Positions 1 to 6,290 of a DNA stretch of 10,548 nt are shown here, piece by piece; positions within the stretch are counted from its first letter, which is position 1, and each line of letters opens with the position of its first letter. The notes beneath the pieces were generated by a model that was not told the origin of the DNA, searched no databases, and saw nothing but the letters and a program-made list of their open reading frames with translations. Both the position numbers and the translations under genes were made by a program. Location of the stretch: NCBI GenBank assembly GCA_012842105.1, contig DUTL01000324.1, positions 1 to 10,548 of the forward strand, in the 5' to 3' direction. The DNA is from Candidatus Fermentithermobacillaceae bacterium. GTDB taxonomy: Bacteria; Bacillota; Sulfobacillia; Fermentithermobacillales; Fermentithermobacillaceae.

Positions 1-31
1 ATACAGATTTCGCCCGAGGCTGCCGGAGGCT

Positions 32-182
32 GTATGAATTTCAAGCTGCTGTATGAAAAAACTACTGCTTTTCAGAAAGCTGTCTGTTTTTCACACTGGT
101 TTTCGAAAGGCTGTATAGATTTCATACAGGTTCCGCCACAAGCGGTATGAATTTCAAGCTGCTGTATAAAAAGACTACTGCT
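32..182. repeat. 38-bp direct repeat pair with related degenerate motifs
   Basis: A 38-bp sequence beginning GTATGAATTTCAAGCTGCTG occurs at 32-69 and again at 145-182 with two mismatches, 113 bp apart. Related shorter motifs lie around the copies: CTGTATAGATTTC at 111, CTGTATGAAAA at 49, CTGTATAAAAAG at 162 and ATACAGATTTC at position 1. CTGTAT and ATACAG also form a small inverted repeat at 111-129. The spacing is irregular, so this is neither a CRISPR array nor a simple tandem repeat. It may be a decayed multi-copy intergenic repeat or a cluster of binding sites. The function is unknown. Confidence 0.6.
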
Positions 183-809
183 CTGCTTCTGGCCAAGGCT
201 TTTTTTGAGCTGCATAATCAATCAGGTCTCACGAAGCTACTATGGTTGTGCCTGGTATGATTCCTCGATTATTCAATAGGAAGAGTTGCATGTTACCGGT
301 GTTTGCTACATTATGGCAGGCCAGCGCAGGGATGGCGTAAGGCCAAGTTCCGTCTTTCCCCGGCACCTTTCTTCCTCGAAACGCACTGTAGCATATACTT
401 ACCACTTCCAGGCATGTATAGACTTGCCTCCACCAAGTGTCTGAAACACAGAGTAAAAGCGCTGCGTCAAATCTTCAAAAAATAGAAAACAGTAATTTTA
501 TTCAAATCATAGAAGGAGTTTTGAAATTCAACGCGAATAGTAACGATGAGGAACTGCTCATCGGTGATGAGCAAGTAATACCCTGTAGAATACTCCGGCA
601 ATTGGTTAGTGCACTATTGATTCTAACATTTTTTGGAGGTGATACCCAAGCACCCTACAATAAGCTAGCAACCCATAATGAGCATTCGAATGAAGTATGC
701 GCTATTTCATCACATCTGAGTCCGCATAAGTGAACCCCTTGCAGATCTTTGCACTCTGGAAAACTGGTTAGTTCGTCTCATCTAAAGCTCAGATTTCTTA
801 AATAGACCC
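183..809. other. Gene-poor stretch with no convincing gene
   Basis: I see no recognisable gene, RNA or terminator here. A 98-codon plus-strand frame (437-733) and a 60-codon frame (about 303-485) are open. Neither has a Shine-Dalgarno sequence at its start, and neither product resembles a family I know. The longer frame contains AGAAGGAG at 511-518 followed two bases later by TTG, which is too close for a good start. A degraded gene cannot be excluded. I found no promoter of good quality for the operon that starts at 825, although one must lie in or before this stretch. Confidence 0.4.
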
Positions 810-824
810 AGGAGGTGAGTCTCA

Positions 825-1643
825 TTGACTTTAACTCTACTGGCAGAAGAAGCTCCAAAGGGCATCTTCATTTTCGCCCCTGAGATGATGTGGGATTGCA
901 TTTTGATCATGTCGCTGTTTGCCCTGGTTTTCATAATGATTCAAAGAGCACGGGCAGGGCTTGCTATTCCTCAAATCCGGCGTATTGCAGGATTGGAAGC
1001 GATAGACGAAGCTTTGGGCCGCGCCACAGAAATGGGAAAACCCGTGCACTTTTCCCCCGGAATGAGTGGTTTCGGTTCTGAGATGTACGCAGGCCTTGCC
1101 GTATTAGCCTATGTATCAAAAATGGCAGCCCAGTACGACACCAAAATGATAGTCACTACCCGAAGGCCTCAAATCCACCCTGTTGCTTCAGAAATCGTTA
1201 AGCAATCTTACCTTGAAGCCGGGCGGCCAGACGCATACAATCCCGACGACATTCGATATGTATCAGAATGGCAGTTTAGCTATACAGCAGCCGTAATGGG
1301 TATTTTCCAGCGCGAAAAACCGGCTGCCAACCTAATGATAGGTTACTGGATGGCTGAAGCTCTTGTCCTGGCAGAAGCAGGTGCACAGGCAGGATGTATT
1401 CAAATAGGAGCAAACACAAACATCTTCCAGATTCACTTTTTTATTGTCACCTGCGACTACACACTGATTGGCGAAGAGCTCTTTGCCGCATCTGCTTACC
1501 TTTCAAGAGACCCGATGCTTACTGGTACAGTAGTGGCTCAAGACATGATGAAATTGGTTGTGGGGGCACTGGTAGTTATTGGCACTATCTTGGCAACTGT
1601 CAAAGGCGATGCAAAAAGCCTGATTGACTTCTTGTTGCTTTAA
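825..1643 (+). CDS. DUF6754 membrane protein, first gene of a four-gene operon
   Basis: The 272-aa product has one membrane helix near residues 22-40, a soluble domain of about 200 residues, and a second helix near 242-260. The soluble part carries features I associate with DUF6754: an A-I-D-E-A-L-G-R-A-T-E-M-G-K-P stretch (59-73), E-A-G-R-P-D-A-Y-N-P (131-140), and C-D-Y-T-L-I-G-E-E-L-F-A-A-S-A-Y-L-S-R (210-228). Alternating hydrophobic strands and helices suggest an alpha/beta fold. The start is TTG at 825, chosen because AGGAGGTGA (810-818) lies six bases upstream. The gene leads an operon of four membrane proteins with 15-18 bp gaps. The family assignment is from memory. The biochemical function is unknown, and I see no catalytic motif. 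Confidence 0.85.
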   Translation: MTLTLLAEEAPKGIFIFAPEMMWDCILIMSLFALVFIMIQRARAGLAIPQIRRIAGLEAIDEALGRATEMGKPVHFSPGMSGFGSEMYAGLAVLAYVSKMAAQYDTKMIVTTRRPQIHPVASEIVKQSYLEAGRPDAYNPDDIRYVSEWQFSYTAAVMGIFQREKPAANLMIGYWMAEALVLAEAGAQAGCIQIGANTNIFQIHFFIVTCDYTLIGEELFAASAYLSRDPMLTGTVVAQDMMKLVVGALVVIGTILATVKGDAKSLIDFLLL

Positions 1644-1658
1644 GGAGGAAGAGAAGGA

Positions 1659-2282
1659 ATGAAACGACAACTGCCAATCCTAATAGTCGCTGCTACTGCC
1701 ATTTTTGTGATGGCCATGAAATTCGTCAACTTCGGCCCGGCTGGTGCAGCAGCCATCAAGGAAGCCGATGTGTGGATCCAGGTAACATATGAATTTGCAT
1801 TTCTTTTGGGCGCAATCAACTTCGTGCGGTTACACTATGGAAATGTGTCAAGACAAAGGCCTAAATGGATATACAGTGTCGTATCGCTGGTAGCCCTAGT
1901 CTTAACATGCCTCGTTACCCTGATTGATGGTGTGAACGGGACTATTGCCATGTTCTTGTACCAAAACATTGCTAACAGGATAGACAGCGCAATCTATGCT
2001 CTTTTGGGTTTCTATGTGTGTTCAGCTGCTTATCGTTCATTCAAACTCAAGAACCTTGAAGCCGGCATTTTGCTGGCATCGGCAGTACTGCTCATGCTTG
2101 CTCAAGCTCCCATTGGCGATGCCATATTTCCCGGTATGTCGAAATGGGGCGAATGGATATTGAATGTGCCAAACTCGGCGGGCATGCGCGGAATTCGCCT
2201 GGGTGCAGGAATTGGAGCATACGCTGCATCGATTAGGGTTATTCTCGGCCTTGAACGAAGCTGGACCGGCTCTGGAACATAA
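1659..2282 (+). CDS. Multi-pass membrane protein of the DUF6754 operon
   Basis: The 207-aa, strongly hydrophobic product has about six predicted membrane helices, near residues 5-24, 40-58, 72-92, 108-126, 134-152 and 178-198. The most distinctive part is near 112-134, with a helix ending A-A-Y-R-S-F followed by K-N-L-E-A-G. The C-terminal helix ends in the pattern V-I-L-G-L-E-R-S-W. I recall this arrangement from uncharacterised proteins found beside DUF6754 genes in several phyla; no function is known to me. ATG 1659 follows AAGGAGGAA (1642-1650), which overlaps the preceding stop, so translation is probably coupled. It could be the membrane anchor or channel of a complex with its neighbours, which is inference from gene order only. 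Confidence 0.85.
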   Translation: MKRQLPILIVAATAIFVMAMKFVNFGPAGAAAIKEADVWIQVTYEFAFLLGAINFVRLHYGNVSRQRPKWIYSVVSLVALVLTCLVTLIDGVNGTIAMFLYQNIANRIDSAIYALLGFYVCSAAYRSFKLKNLEAGILLASAVLLMLAQAPIGDAIFPGMSKWGEWILNVPNSAGMRGIRLGAGIGAYAASIRVILGLERSWTGSGT

Positions 2283-2299
2283 CGAAAGGAGGGTCCGTT

Positions 2300-3136
2300 A
2301 TGAATTGGGATAAACTACAACACATAGACCTGAGAATTTTATATGCGATCATCTTGCTGTGCATGATGATACCTATGTTCAAACCCGTTGGGTTGCCTGT
2401 AGCCGTATCTGATAACTCCGAGACAGTGTATCAGGTCATCGAGGATTTGCCTGACGGCTCAGTCATATGGGTCTCCCATGATACAGGCTCTGGCAACGCC
2501 CCGGAGTTAAACCCAATGATAACAGCACTTGCCAAACAAGCTTTTCGTAAAAACTGCAAACTTGTAGGGACTGCTTTCTTCAACGAAACGGTTGGCCCTA
2601 CCTTGGTTTATGAACATATTGATGAAGTAGCTCAAGAAATGGGTAAAGAGTATGGCGTTGATTGGATTAACATTGGATACAGGCTTAACGCAGAAGCAAC
2701 CATGAAAATACTGGTAGACGACGTGTGGGCAGGCGCCGGCGGCGTTGATTGGAGTGGCGATCCCCTTGCCGGTTTCCCTATCATGCAGGAAGTAAAATCC
2801 ATTCGACACGACGTTGATCTTCTGTTTGTTACGACTGTAGGAAGCCCCGGATATGCCACGTGGATGCAATATGTGGCTGAACCCCTGAAAAAGCCTCTGA
2901 CAGGCGGTGCTTCTTTGACGATGTATTCCGGCGTTCAGCATTACATTCGATCCGGACAGTTAAAGGGTTTCCTGGGCGGGCTCAGAGGGGCGGCCGAATA
3001 CGAGCAGCTGGTTGGATATGCAGGGCAAGGCCTGGCTGGCATGGACGCTCAGTCTATGGGACACATAACTGTGATCATCTTCTTGATCCTTGGCAACATT
3101 GGTTACTTTATGTCACAGAAAAAAGGCAAACAGTAA
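2300..3136 (+). CDS. Bitopic membrane protein with alpha/beta domain, DUF6754 operon
   Basis: The 278-aa product has a membrane helix at about residues 12-28, a soluble domain of about 220 residues, and a second helix at about 254-271. The soluble domain shows alternating beta-strand and helix character: G-S-V-I-W-V-S (53-59), then a G-S-G turn (63-65), E-L-N-P-M (69-73), C-K-L-V-G-T-A (86-92), and G-K-E-Y-G-V-D (115-121). A G-L-A-G-M-D-A-Q-S stretch (244-252) precedes the C-terminal helix. I recall these short motifs as conserved in an uncharacterised family that travels with DUF6754. The overall plan, helix-domain-helix, matches the first gene of the operon. ATG 2300 follows GAAAGGAGGG (2284-2293), 17 bp after the previous stop. 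No enzymatic residues can be assigned. Confidence 0.85.
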   Translation: MNWDKLQHIDLRILYAIILLCMMIPMFKPVGLPVAVSDNSETVYQVIEDLPDGSVIWVSHDTGSGNAPELNPMITALAKQAFRKNCKLVGTAFFNETVGPTLVYEHIDEVAQEMGKEYGVDWINIGYRLNAEATMKILVDDVWAGAGGVDWSGDPLAGFPIMQEVKSIRHDVDLLFVTTVGSPGYATWMQYVAEPLKKPLTGGASLTMYSGVQHYIRSGQLKGFLGGLRGAAEYEQLVGYAGQGLAGMDAQSMGHITVIIFLILGNIGYFMSQKKGKQ

Positions 3137-3154
3137 TTGAAAGGGGGCATAGCT

Positions 3155-3754
3155 GTGGAACAGTTTGGAAATATAGTCTCCTCAATTTGCATTCTTATGG
3201 CATGGTCGTACTTAATTAAGGAAAATCCCCTTTACACCTTTGCTGAGCACCTTTTGGTGGGCATGGCTGTGGGCAGGGGAATAGCCTACACAATAGAAGT
3301 GCAGTTAAAACCTAGAATTGTCGACGGTATTGTGGGCGAAGGACGCTGGAGCCTTCTTATTCCGGCTGTAATAGGATGCCTTATCTATTTCCGGTTTTTC
3401 AAGGGGTATGAATGGGTTAGCAGGATATGCATGGCGGTTTGGATTGGTTATGGTGCCGGAAACTTCCTGGGTTTCAACCCGGCAACATATATGCCACAGA
3501 TATTTGACACGTTCATCCGCCTTGACAGTTTCGACAACGTGCTCTATTTCGTGATAGTCGTTTTAGTCATATGGTACTTTATCTTCACCATACGAAAAGA
3601 ATCAGGCCCATTGAAGCACGCTTCAATGCTGGGCAGATATGCGTTGATGGTGGCGTTCGGTTCTGCCTACGGGTCCATCACCATGGCATATTTGTCTTTG
3701 ATTATTGGGCAATTGCAGATAATTTTAAGGGATACACTACATCTTATTAAGTGA
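3155..3754 (+). CDS. Multi-pass membrane protein, last gene of the DUF6754 operon
   Basis: The 199-aa product has about six membrane helices, near residues 4-21, 28-46, 65-82, 87-106, 127-146 and 161-188. An E-N-P-L-Y-T-F-A-E-H segment (23-32) between helices one and two carries charged and aromatic residues at a membrane boundary. I recall a similar E-N-P-x-Y-x-F-A-E-H signature in uncharacterised partners of DUF6754. The frame is open from TTG 3137, directly after the previous stop. I chose GTG 3155 because AAAGGGGGC (3140-3148) lies just upstream at normal spacing, whereas TTG 3137 has none. A strong hairpin 30 bp downstream probably closes the operon. Function unknown. Confidence 0.83.
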   Translation: MEQFGNIVSSICILMAWSYLIKENPLYTFAEHLLVGMAVGRGIAYTIEVQLKPRIVDGIVGEGRWSLLIPAVIGCLIYFRFFKGYEWVSRICMAVWIGYGAGNFLGFNPATYMPQIFDTFIRLDSFDNVLYFVIVVLVIWYFIFTIRKESGPLKHASMLGRYALMVAFGSAYGSITMAYLSLIIGQLQIILRDTLHLIK

Positions 3755-3783
3755 CGCAAGTACACATCACCGACAATAACCGC

Positions 3784-3818
3784 GGTAGGAGGCCGGGGGC
3801 AGCACCCGGCCTCCTACC
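3784..3818. terminator. Perfect 14-bp GC-rich hairpin between convergent genes
   Basis: GGTAGGAGGCCGGG (3784-3797) pairs perfectly with CCCGGCCTCCTACC (3805-3818) across a 7-nt loop. It lies 29 bp after the membrane operon and 68 bp beyond the stop of the convergent CoA-transferase gene, where a bidirectional terminator would sit. Neither strand has a T-tract after the stem, so it is not a canonical intrinsic terminator. It may act with Rho, protect 3' ends, or be one copy of a dispersed palindromic repeat. A minor 5-bp stem (3865-3879) lies between it and the CoA-transferase stop. Confidence 0.6.
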
Positions 3819-3886
3819 CGGGCACTCTGCCTGTATAAAACATCATCCTTATACACTTGCGGCCCTTGCTGTAAGCAAGACAACTC

Positions 3887-5230
3887 CTACTTGATCCTGT
3901 TACTCCTCCTCCATATGTTCATCCTCCCCGCCTGGCGAATCAGGCCATCGCGAAAGTCCGGATGAGCAATGGAGATGATCATCTCTGCCCTCTCCCACGT
4001 GCTGCGGCCGGCCAGGTTGACCATACCCCATTCGGTAACAATATACATTGCCTGGCTACGCGGGTCGGTAACTATGCCGCCTTCAGGCAGCGTCGGCACC
4101 ACACGTGATGTTGTCTCGCCCGTTCTCCTGTTCGTATAAGTAGACGGCATGCAGATGAAGCCTTTTCCTTCTTTAGCCATAAGCGCACCTGTAAGGAAAT
4201 CCAGCTGGCCCCCGGTACCGCTTATGTGCCTGGTGCCCGACGACTCTGAGCAAATCTGGCCGTACAGGTCCACCTCTATGCAGCCGTTAATGGCAACCAG
4301 GCGATCATGCTGTGCCATTACATCCGGTGAGTTGGTGTACTCAACCGGAAACGAAGCCAGCCCGGGGTTGTGATGGACCCAATCATATAGTTCCCTGCTG
4401 CCCAGGCCAAAAGACCATACCCCTTTCCCACGATCGATGGACTTACGCCTGTTGGTGAGCTTACCGGCCTTATACATATCCAGGTAAGAATCGCATAGCA
4501 TTTCTGTATGCATACCGAGATCTTTCAAATCAGACTCGGCGATCATCTGGCCGACCAGGTTGGGCATGGCGCCAATGCCAAGTTGAATCACAGAGCCGTC
4601 CCTCACATGCTCACAGATCATCATGGCTATCTTTTCGTCCGCCTCTGTAGGCTCGACCGGCCCCAGCTCTGCAAGGGGTTCGTGAGTGCCTTCCACTACC
4701 ACATCCACCTCTGATATGTGGATCACTTCAGCATAGCCACCGCACGCCCAAGGCAAATGCTCGTTGACCTCGAGGATGACTGTCTTGGCCTTGTCCAATA
4801 TGGCCTTGGTAGAGGAATTTGTCAGAGAAAGATTGAAATATCCGTGCTTATCCATAGGCGTGACGGCTATACAGGCTACGTCCACATCAAGATACTTGCG
4901 GTAAAAAGTCGCCTGGCTGCGGTAGGTCATAGGCATGTAGTTACAAAGGCGTTGATCGTGGTATTTGCGTTCAGGAGTGCTGAAATGCCAGCTATTGTAG
5001 ATAAAACTTTTGCGTTCAGGATCTGCTTCCACAATTCTCAACGGCTTGGGCATCACGCCACCGCGGACCTTTACATCCACAAGTTCGCCGGCACGTTTGG
5101 ACAATGCTGCATCCAGCAGTTCGGGGATGTTAGAGTTCATCCCATAATCCACCCAGTCCCCATTCTTGATCAACCTCACCGCGTCATCCGGCGTCCTTAG
5201 TTTCTGCCTGTATTCGTTTGCATAACCCAC
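3887..5230 (-). CDS. Acetyl-CoA hydrolase/transferase family CoA-transferase, butyryl-CoA:acetate type
   Basis: The 447-aa product is a full-length family I CoA-transferase of the acetyl-CoA hydrolase/4-hydroxybutyrate and butyryl-CoA:acetate CoA-transferase group. Such cytoplasmic enzymes move CoA between a short-chain acyl-CoA and acetate through a glutamyl-CoA thioester. Visible motifs are L-G-I-G-A-M-P-N (217-224), the H-T-E-M segment with the likely catalytic Glu243, S-G-T-G-G-Q-L-D-F (337-345), and a C-terminal I-A-H-P-D-F-R-D...I-W-R-R-S-N end that I recall from butyryl-CoA:acetate enzymes. The start is GTG 5230, with AGAGGGGAG (5238-5246, minus) seven bases upstream. The gene stands alone and is convergent with the membrane operon. 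The acyl substrate cannot be fixed from sequence: butyrate, 4-hydroxybutyrate and propionate are all possible. No beta-oxidation genes are nearby. Confidence 0.88.
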   Translation of the reverse strand: MGYANEYRQKLRTPDDAVRLIKNGDWVDYGMNSNIPELLDAALSKRAGELVDVKVRGGVMPKPLRIVEADPERKSFIYNSWHFSTPERKYHDQRLCNYMPMTYRSQATFYRKYLDVDVACIAVTPMDKHGYFNLSLTNSSTKAILDKAKTVILEVNEHLPWACGGYAEVIHISEVDVVVEGTHEPLAELGPVEPTEADEKIAMMICEHVRDGSVIQLGIGAMPNLVGQMIAESDLKDLGMHTEMLCDSYLDMYKAGKLTNRRKSIDRGKGVWSFGLGSRELYDWVHHNPGLASFPVEYTNSPDVMAQHDRLVAINGCIEVDLYGQICSESSGTRHISGTGGQLDFLTGALMAKEGKGFICMPSTYTNRRTGETTSRVVPTLPEGGIVTDPRSQAMYIVTEWGMVNLAGRSTWERAEMIISIAHPDFRDGLIRQAGRMNIWRRSNRIK

Positions 5231-5314
5231 TGCGCTTCTCCCCTCTTTCCGGTGTCGGTAATTCCTATGCTAGATACCTTTGAGACTTTTCTCCCTGCAA
5301 TCCATATACATTTC

Positions 5315-5340
5315 CTTTGATTTGACATATTGCATCAAAG
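5315..5340. promoter_or_regulatory. Dyad upstream of the CoA-transferase, possible operator
   Basis: CTTTGAT (5315-5321) and ATCAAAG (5334-5340) form perfect 7-bp arms around a 12-bp centre, 85-110 bp upstream of the CoA-transferase start. It resembles a dimeric repressor site. Weak promoter candidates surround it. On the minus strand TTGCAG lies 18 bp before TATCTA. On the plus strand TTGCAT (5330-5335) lies 16 bp before TATATT (5352-5357), which would point toward the DUF3795 gene. No regulator gene is adjacent. The rest of the 370-bp gap (5231-5602) has only weak short frames that I do not believe. Confidence 0.4.
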
Positions 5341-5602
5341 CAGGCCGAAAGTATATTCTATGCTTTGCTTAGAGAATCCTCCAGGTAAGGAAGGAATGGC
5401 CAATAGCCTAGAGAACACACTGCGAGCGCGCCTAAAAAGCGTTAATTCGAAATTCAGCATGTACCAACCTATTGTGAATGGACCAGGTTCCGAAAGGGCT
5501 AGGCCAAGATCTGACATATGGAACAGGAATAGAAGGACGGCTGAGAGAATTGTGATGAAACACCATCTATTTCGGTACCGGACTTTTTAGGAGGTAGAGC
5601 AA

Positions 5603-5950
5603 ATGCTACACATAATGAACGCAATTTGCGGCCCGCGCTGTGATCAATGCCCTGCATACATTGCCACCAAGTCTCAAGATGAACATGCCATTCGACGCAT
5701 CGCCGCTGAGTGGACAAGAGACATTGGGCGTACGTTCACTGCCGTAGACATAATATGTGAAGGATGCAGGGTCGAGGGTGCCCGCCTCTCATTGTACTGC
5801 GATGGTTGCGATATCCGCTTGTGTGCCCTTGCCAAGGGCAGCCTCACCTGCGCACACTGTGATGAGTATCCATGCGATAAGATCCGTGCGCCTCAAGCCA
5901 GACACGCCCTAGACGAAATCAGAACAACACTCAACCAAGAAAGAAGATGA
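5603..5950 (+). CDS. DUF3795 cysteine-rich protein
   Basis: The 115-aa product carries eleven cysteines, at residues 9, 13, 16, 52, 55, 66, 69, 74, 83, 86 and 91. They are arranged as C-x3-C-x2-C-P-A-Y near the N-terminus, C-x2-C in the middle, C-x2-C-x4-C, and C-x2-C-D-E-Y-P-C near the end. This matches the pattern I know for DUF3795, small proteins common in anaerobic bacteria and archaea, thought to bind metal (zinc or an Fe-S cluster). The C-P-A-Y-I-A-T-K stretch (16-23) is typical. ATG 5603 follows AGGAGGT (5589-5595) at seven bases. The gene appears monocistronic, with no terminator seen behind it. Length is normal for the family. Biological function is unknown; a cofactor is not shown by sequence alone. 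Confidence 0.85.
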   Translation: MLHIMNAICGPRCDQCPAYIATKSQDEHAIRRIAAEWTRDIGRTFTAVDIICEGCRVEGARLSLYCDGCDIRLCALAKGSLTCAHCDEYPCDKIRAPQARHALDEIRTTLNQERR

Positions 5951-6078
5951 TACCACTATAAGTGACTCACCTGTCCGCTGAAGTAATATGTGTAAGGAGT
6001 TCTCTCCATACAAATCCAAGCCGAATCCTCTTGAAACTCTTGAGTGTTTGCTGCCCAAACTGCATTGGCCGGGCAGGC

Positions 6079-6202
6079 GAGCCACTCCGGCGGGTTGCAG
6101 GGCTTCCTGGGTGCCGACTGGCTCGACTGAAGAGCCATTCCGGCGGGTTGCAGGGCTTCCTGGGTGCCGACTGGCTCGACTGAAGAGCCACTCCGGCGGG
6201 TT
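6079..6202. repeat. 53-bp tandem repeat, about 2.3 copies
   Basis: A 53-bp unit starts at 6079, 6132 and 6185. The first two copies are complete and differ at one base (C versus T in copy two, at 6138). The third stops matching after 18 bases. Each complete unit opens with GAGCCA or GAGCCAT and contains TGGCTC about 40 bp later, so it can fold with a CGGC/GCCG inner pairing. The unit length is not a multiple of three, and several frames read through it on both strands, so it is unlikely to be coding. It is more GC-rich than its flanks and lies between the DUF3795 gene and the arsR promoter. Function unknown. Confidence 0.85.
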
Positions 6203-6216
6203 TCGGGGCCTCACGA

Positions 6217-6246
6217 TTGACAAATACTAAGGAATGTATTTATGAT
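6217..6246 (+). promoter_or_regulatory. SigA-type promoter with embedded operator for the ArsR regulator
   Basis: A perfect -35 TTGACA (6217-6222) lies 18 bp before TATGAT (6241-6246, five of six to consensus), 44 bp upstream of the ArsR start codon. Between them AAATAC (6222-6227) and GTATTT (6236-6241) form a perfect inverted repeat spaced by 8 bp, overlapping the edges of both hexamers. A dimer bound there would block polymerase. ArsR-family repressors commonly bind AT-rich dyads in their own promoters, so autoregulation is the natural reading. Binding is inferred. Confidence 0.75.
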
Positions 6247-6290
6247 CCGATTAAGGACTTACTTAATTGGATGCGTGGTGACTTCCTCCG

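Noticed and set aside
32..182. CRISPR array.
   Set aside because: Only two good repeats, 113 bp apart, with irregular related motifs and no cas genes nearby.
303..733. Two overlapping small plus-strand frames (60 and 98 codons).
   Set aside because: Neither has a ribosome-binding site at its start, neither product is recognisable, and the region has no clear promoter or operon context.
2507..2941. 144-codon minus-strand frame inside the third operon gene.
   Set aside because: It lies entirely opposite a well-supported gene and has no family resemblance.
4718..5200. 160-codon plus-strand frame opposite the CoA-transferase.
   Set aside because: The minus-strand gene has clear catalytic motifs. 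The opposite frame is a by-product of its codon use.
5330..5590. 86-codon plus-strand frame, with an ATG at 5396 after AAGGAAGGA.
   Set aside because: The product is basic, low in structure and unrecognised, and the spacing to the purine stretch is poor. It lies in the promoter gap.
5909..6230. Several frames on both strands through the 53-bp repeats.
   Set aside because: The same repeat is read in different frames and the unit is not a multiple of three. All are repeat artefacts.
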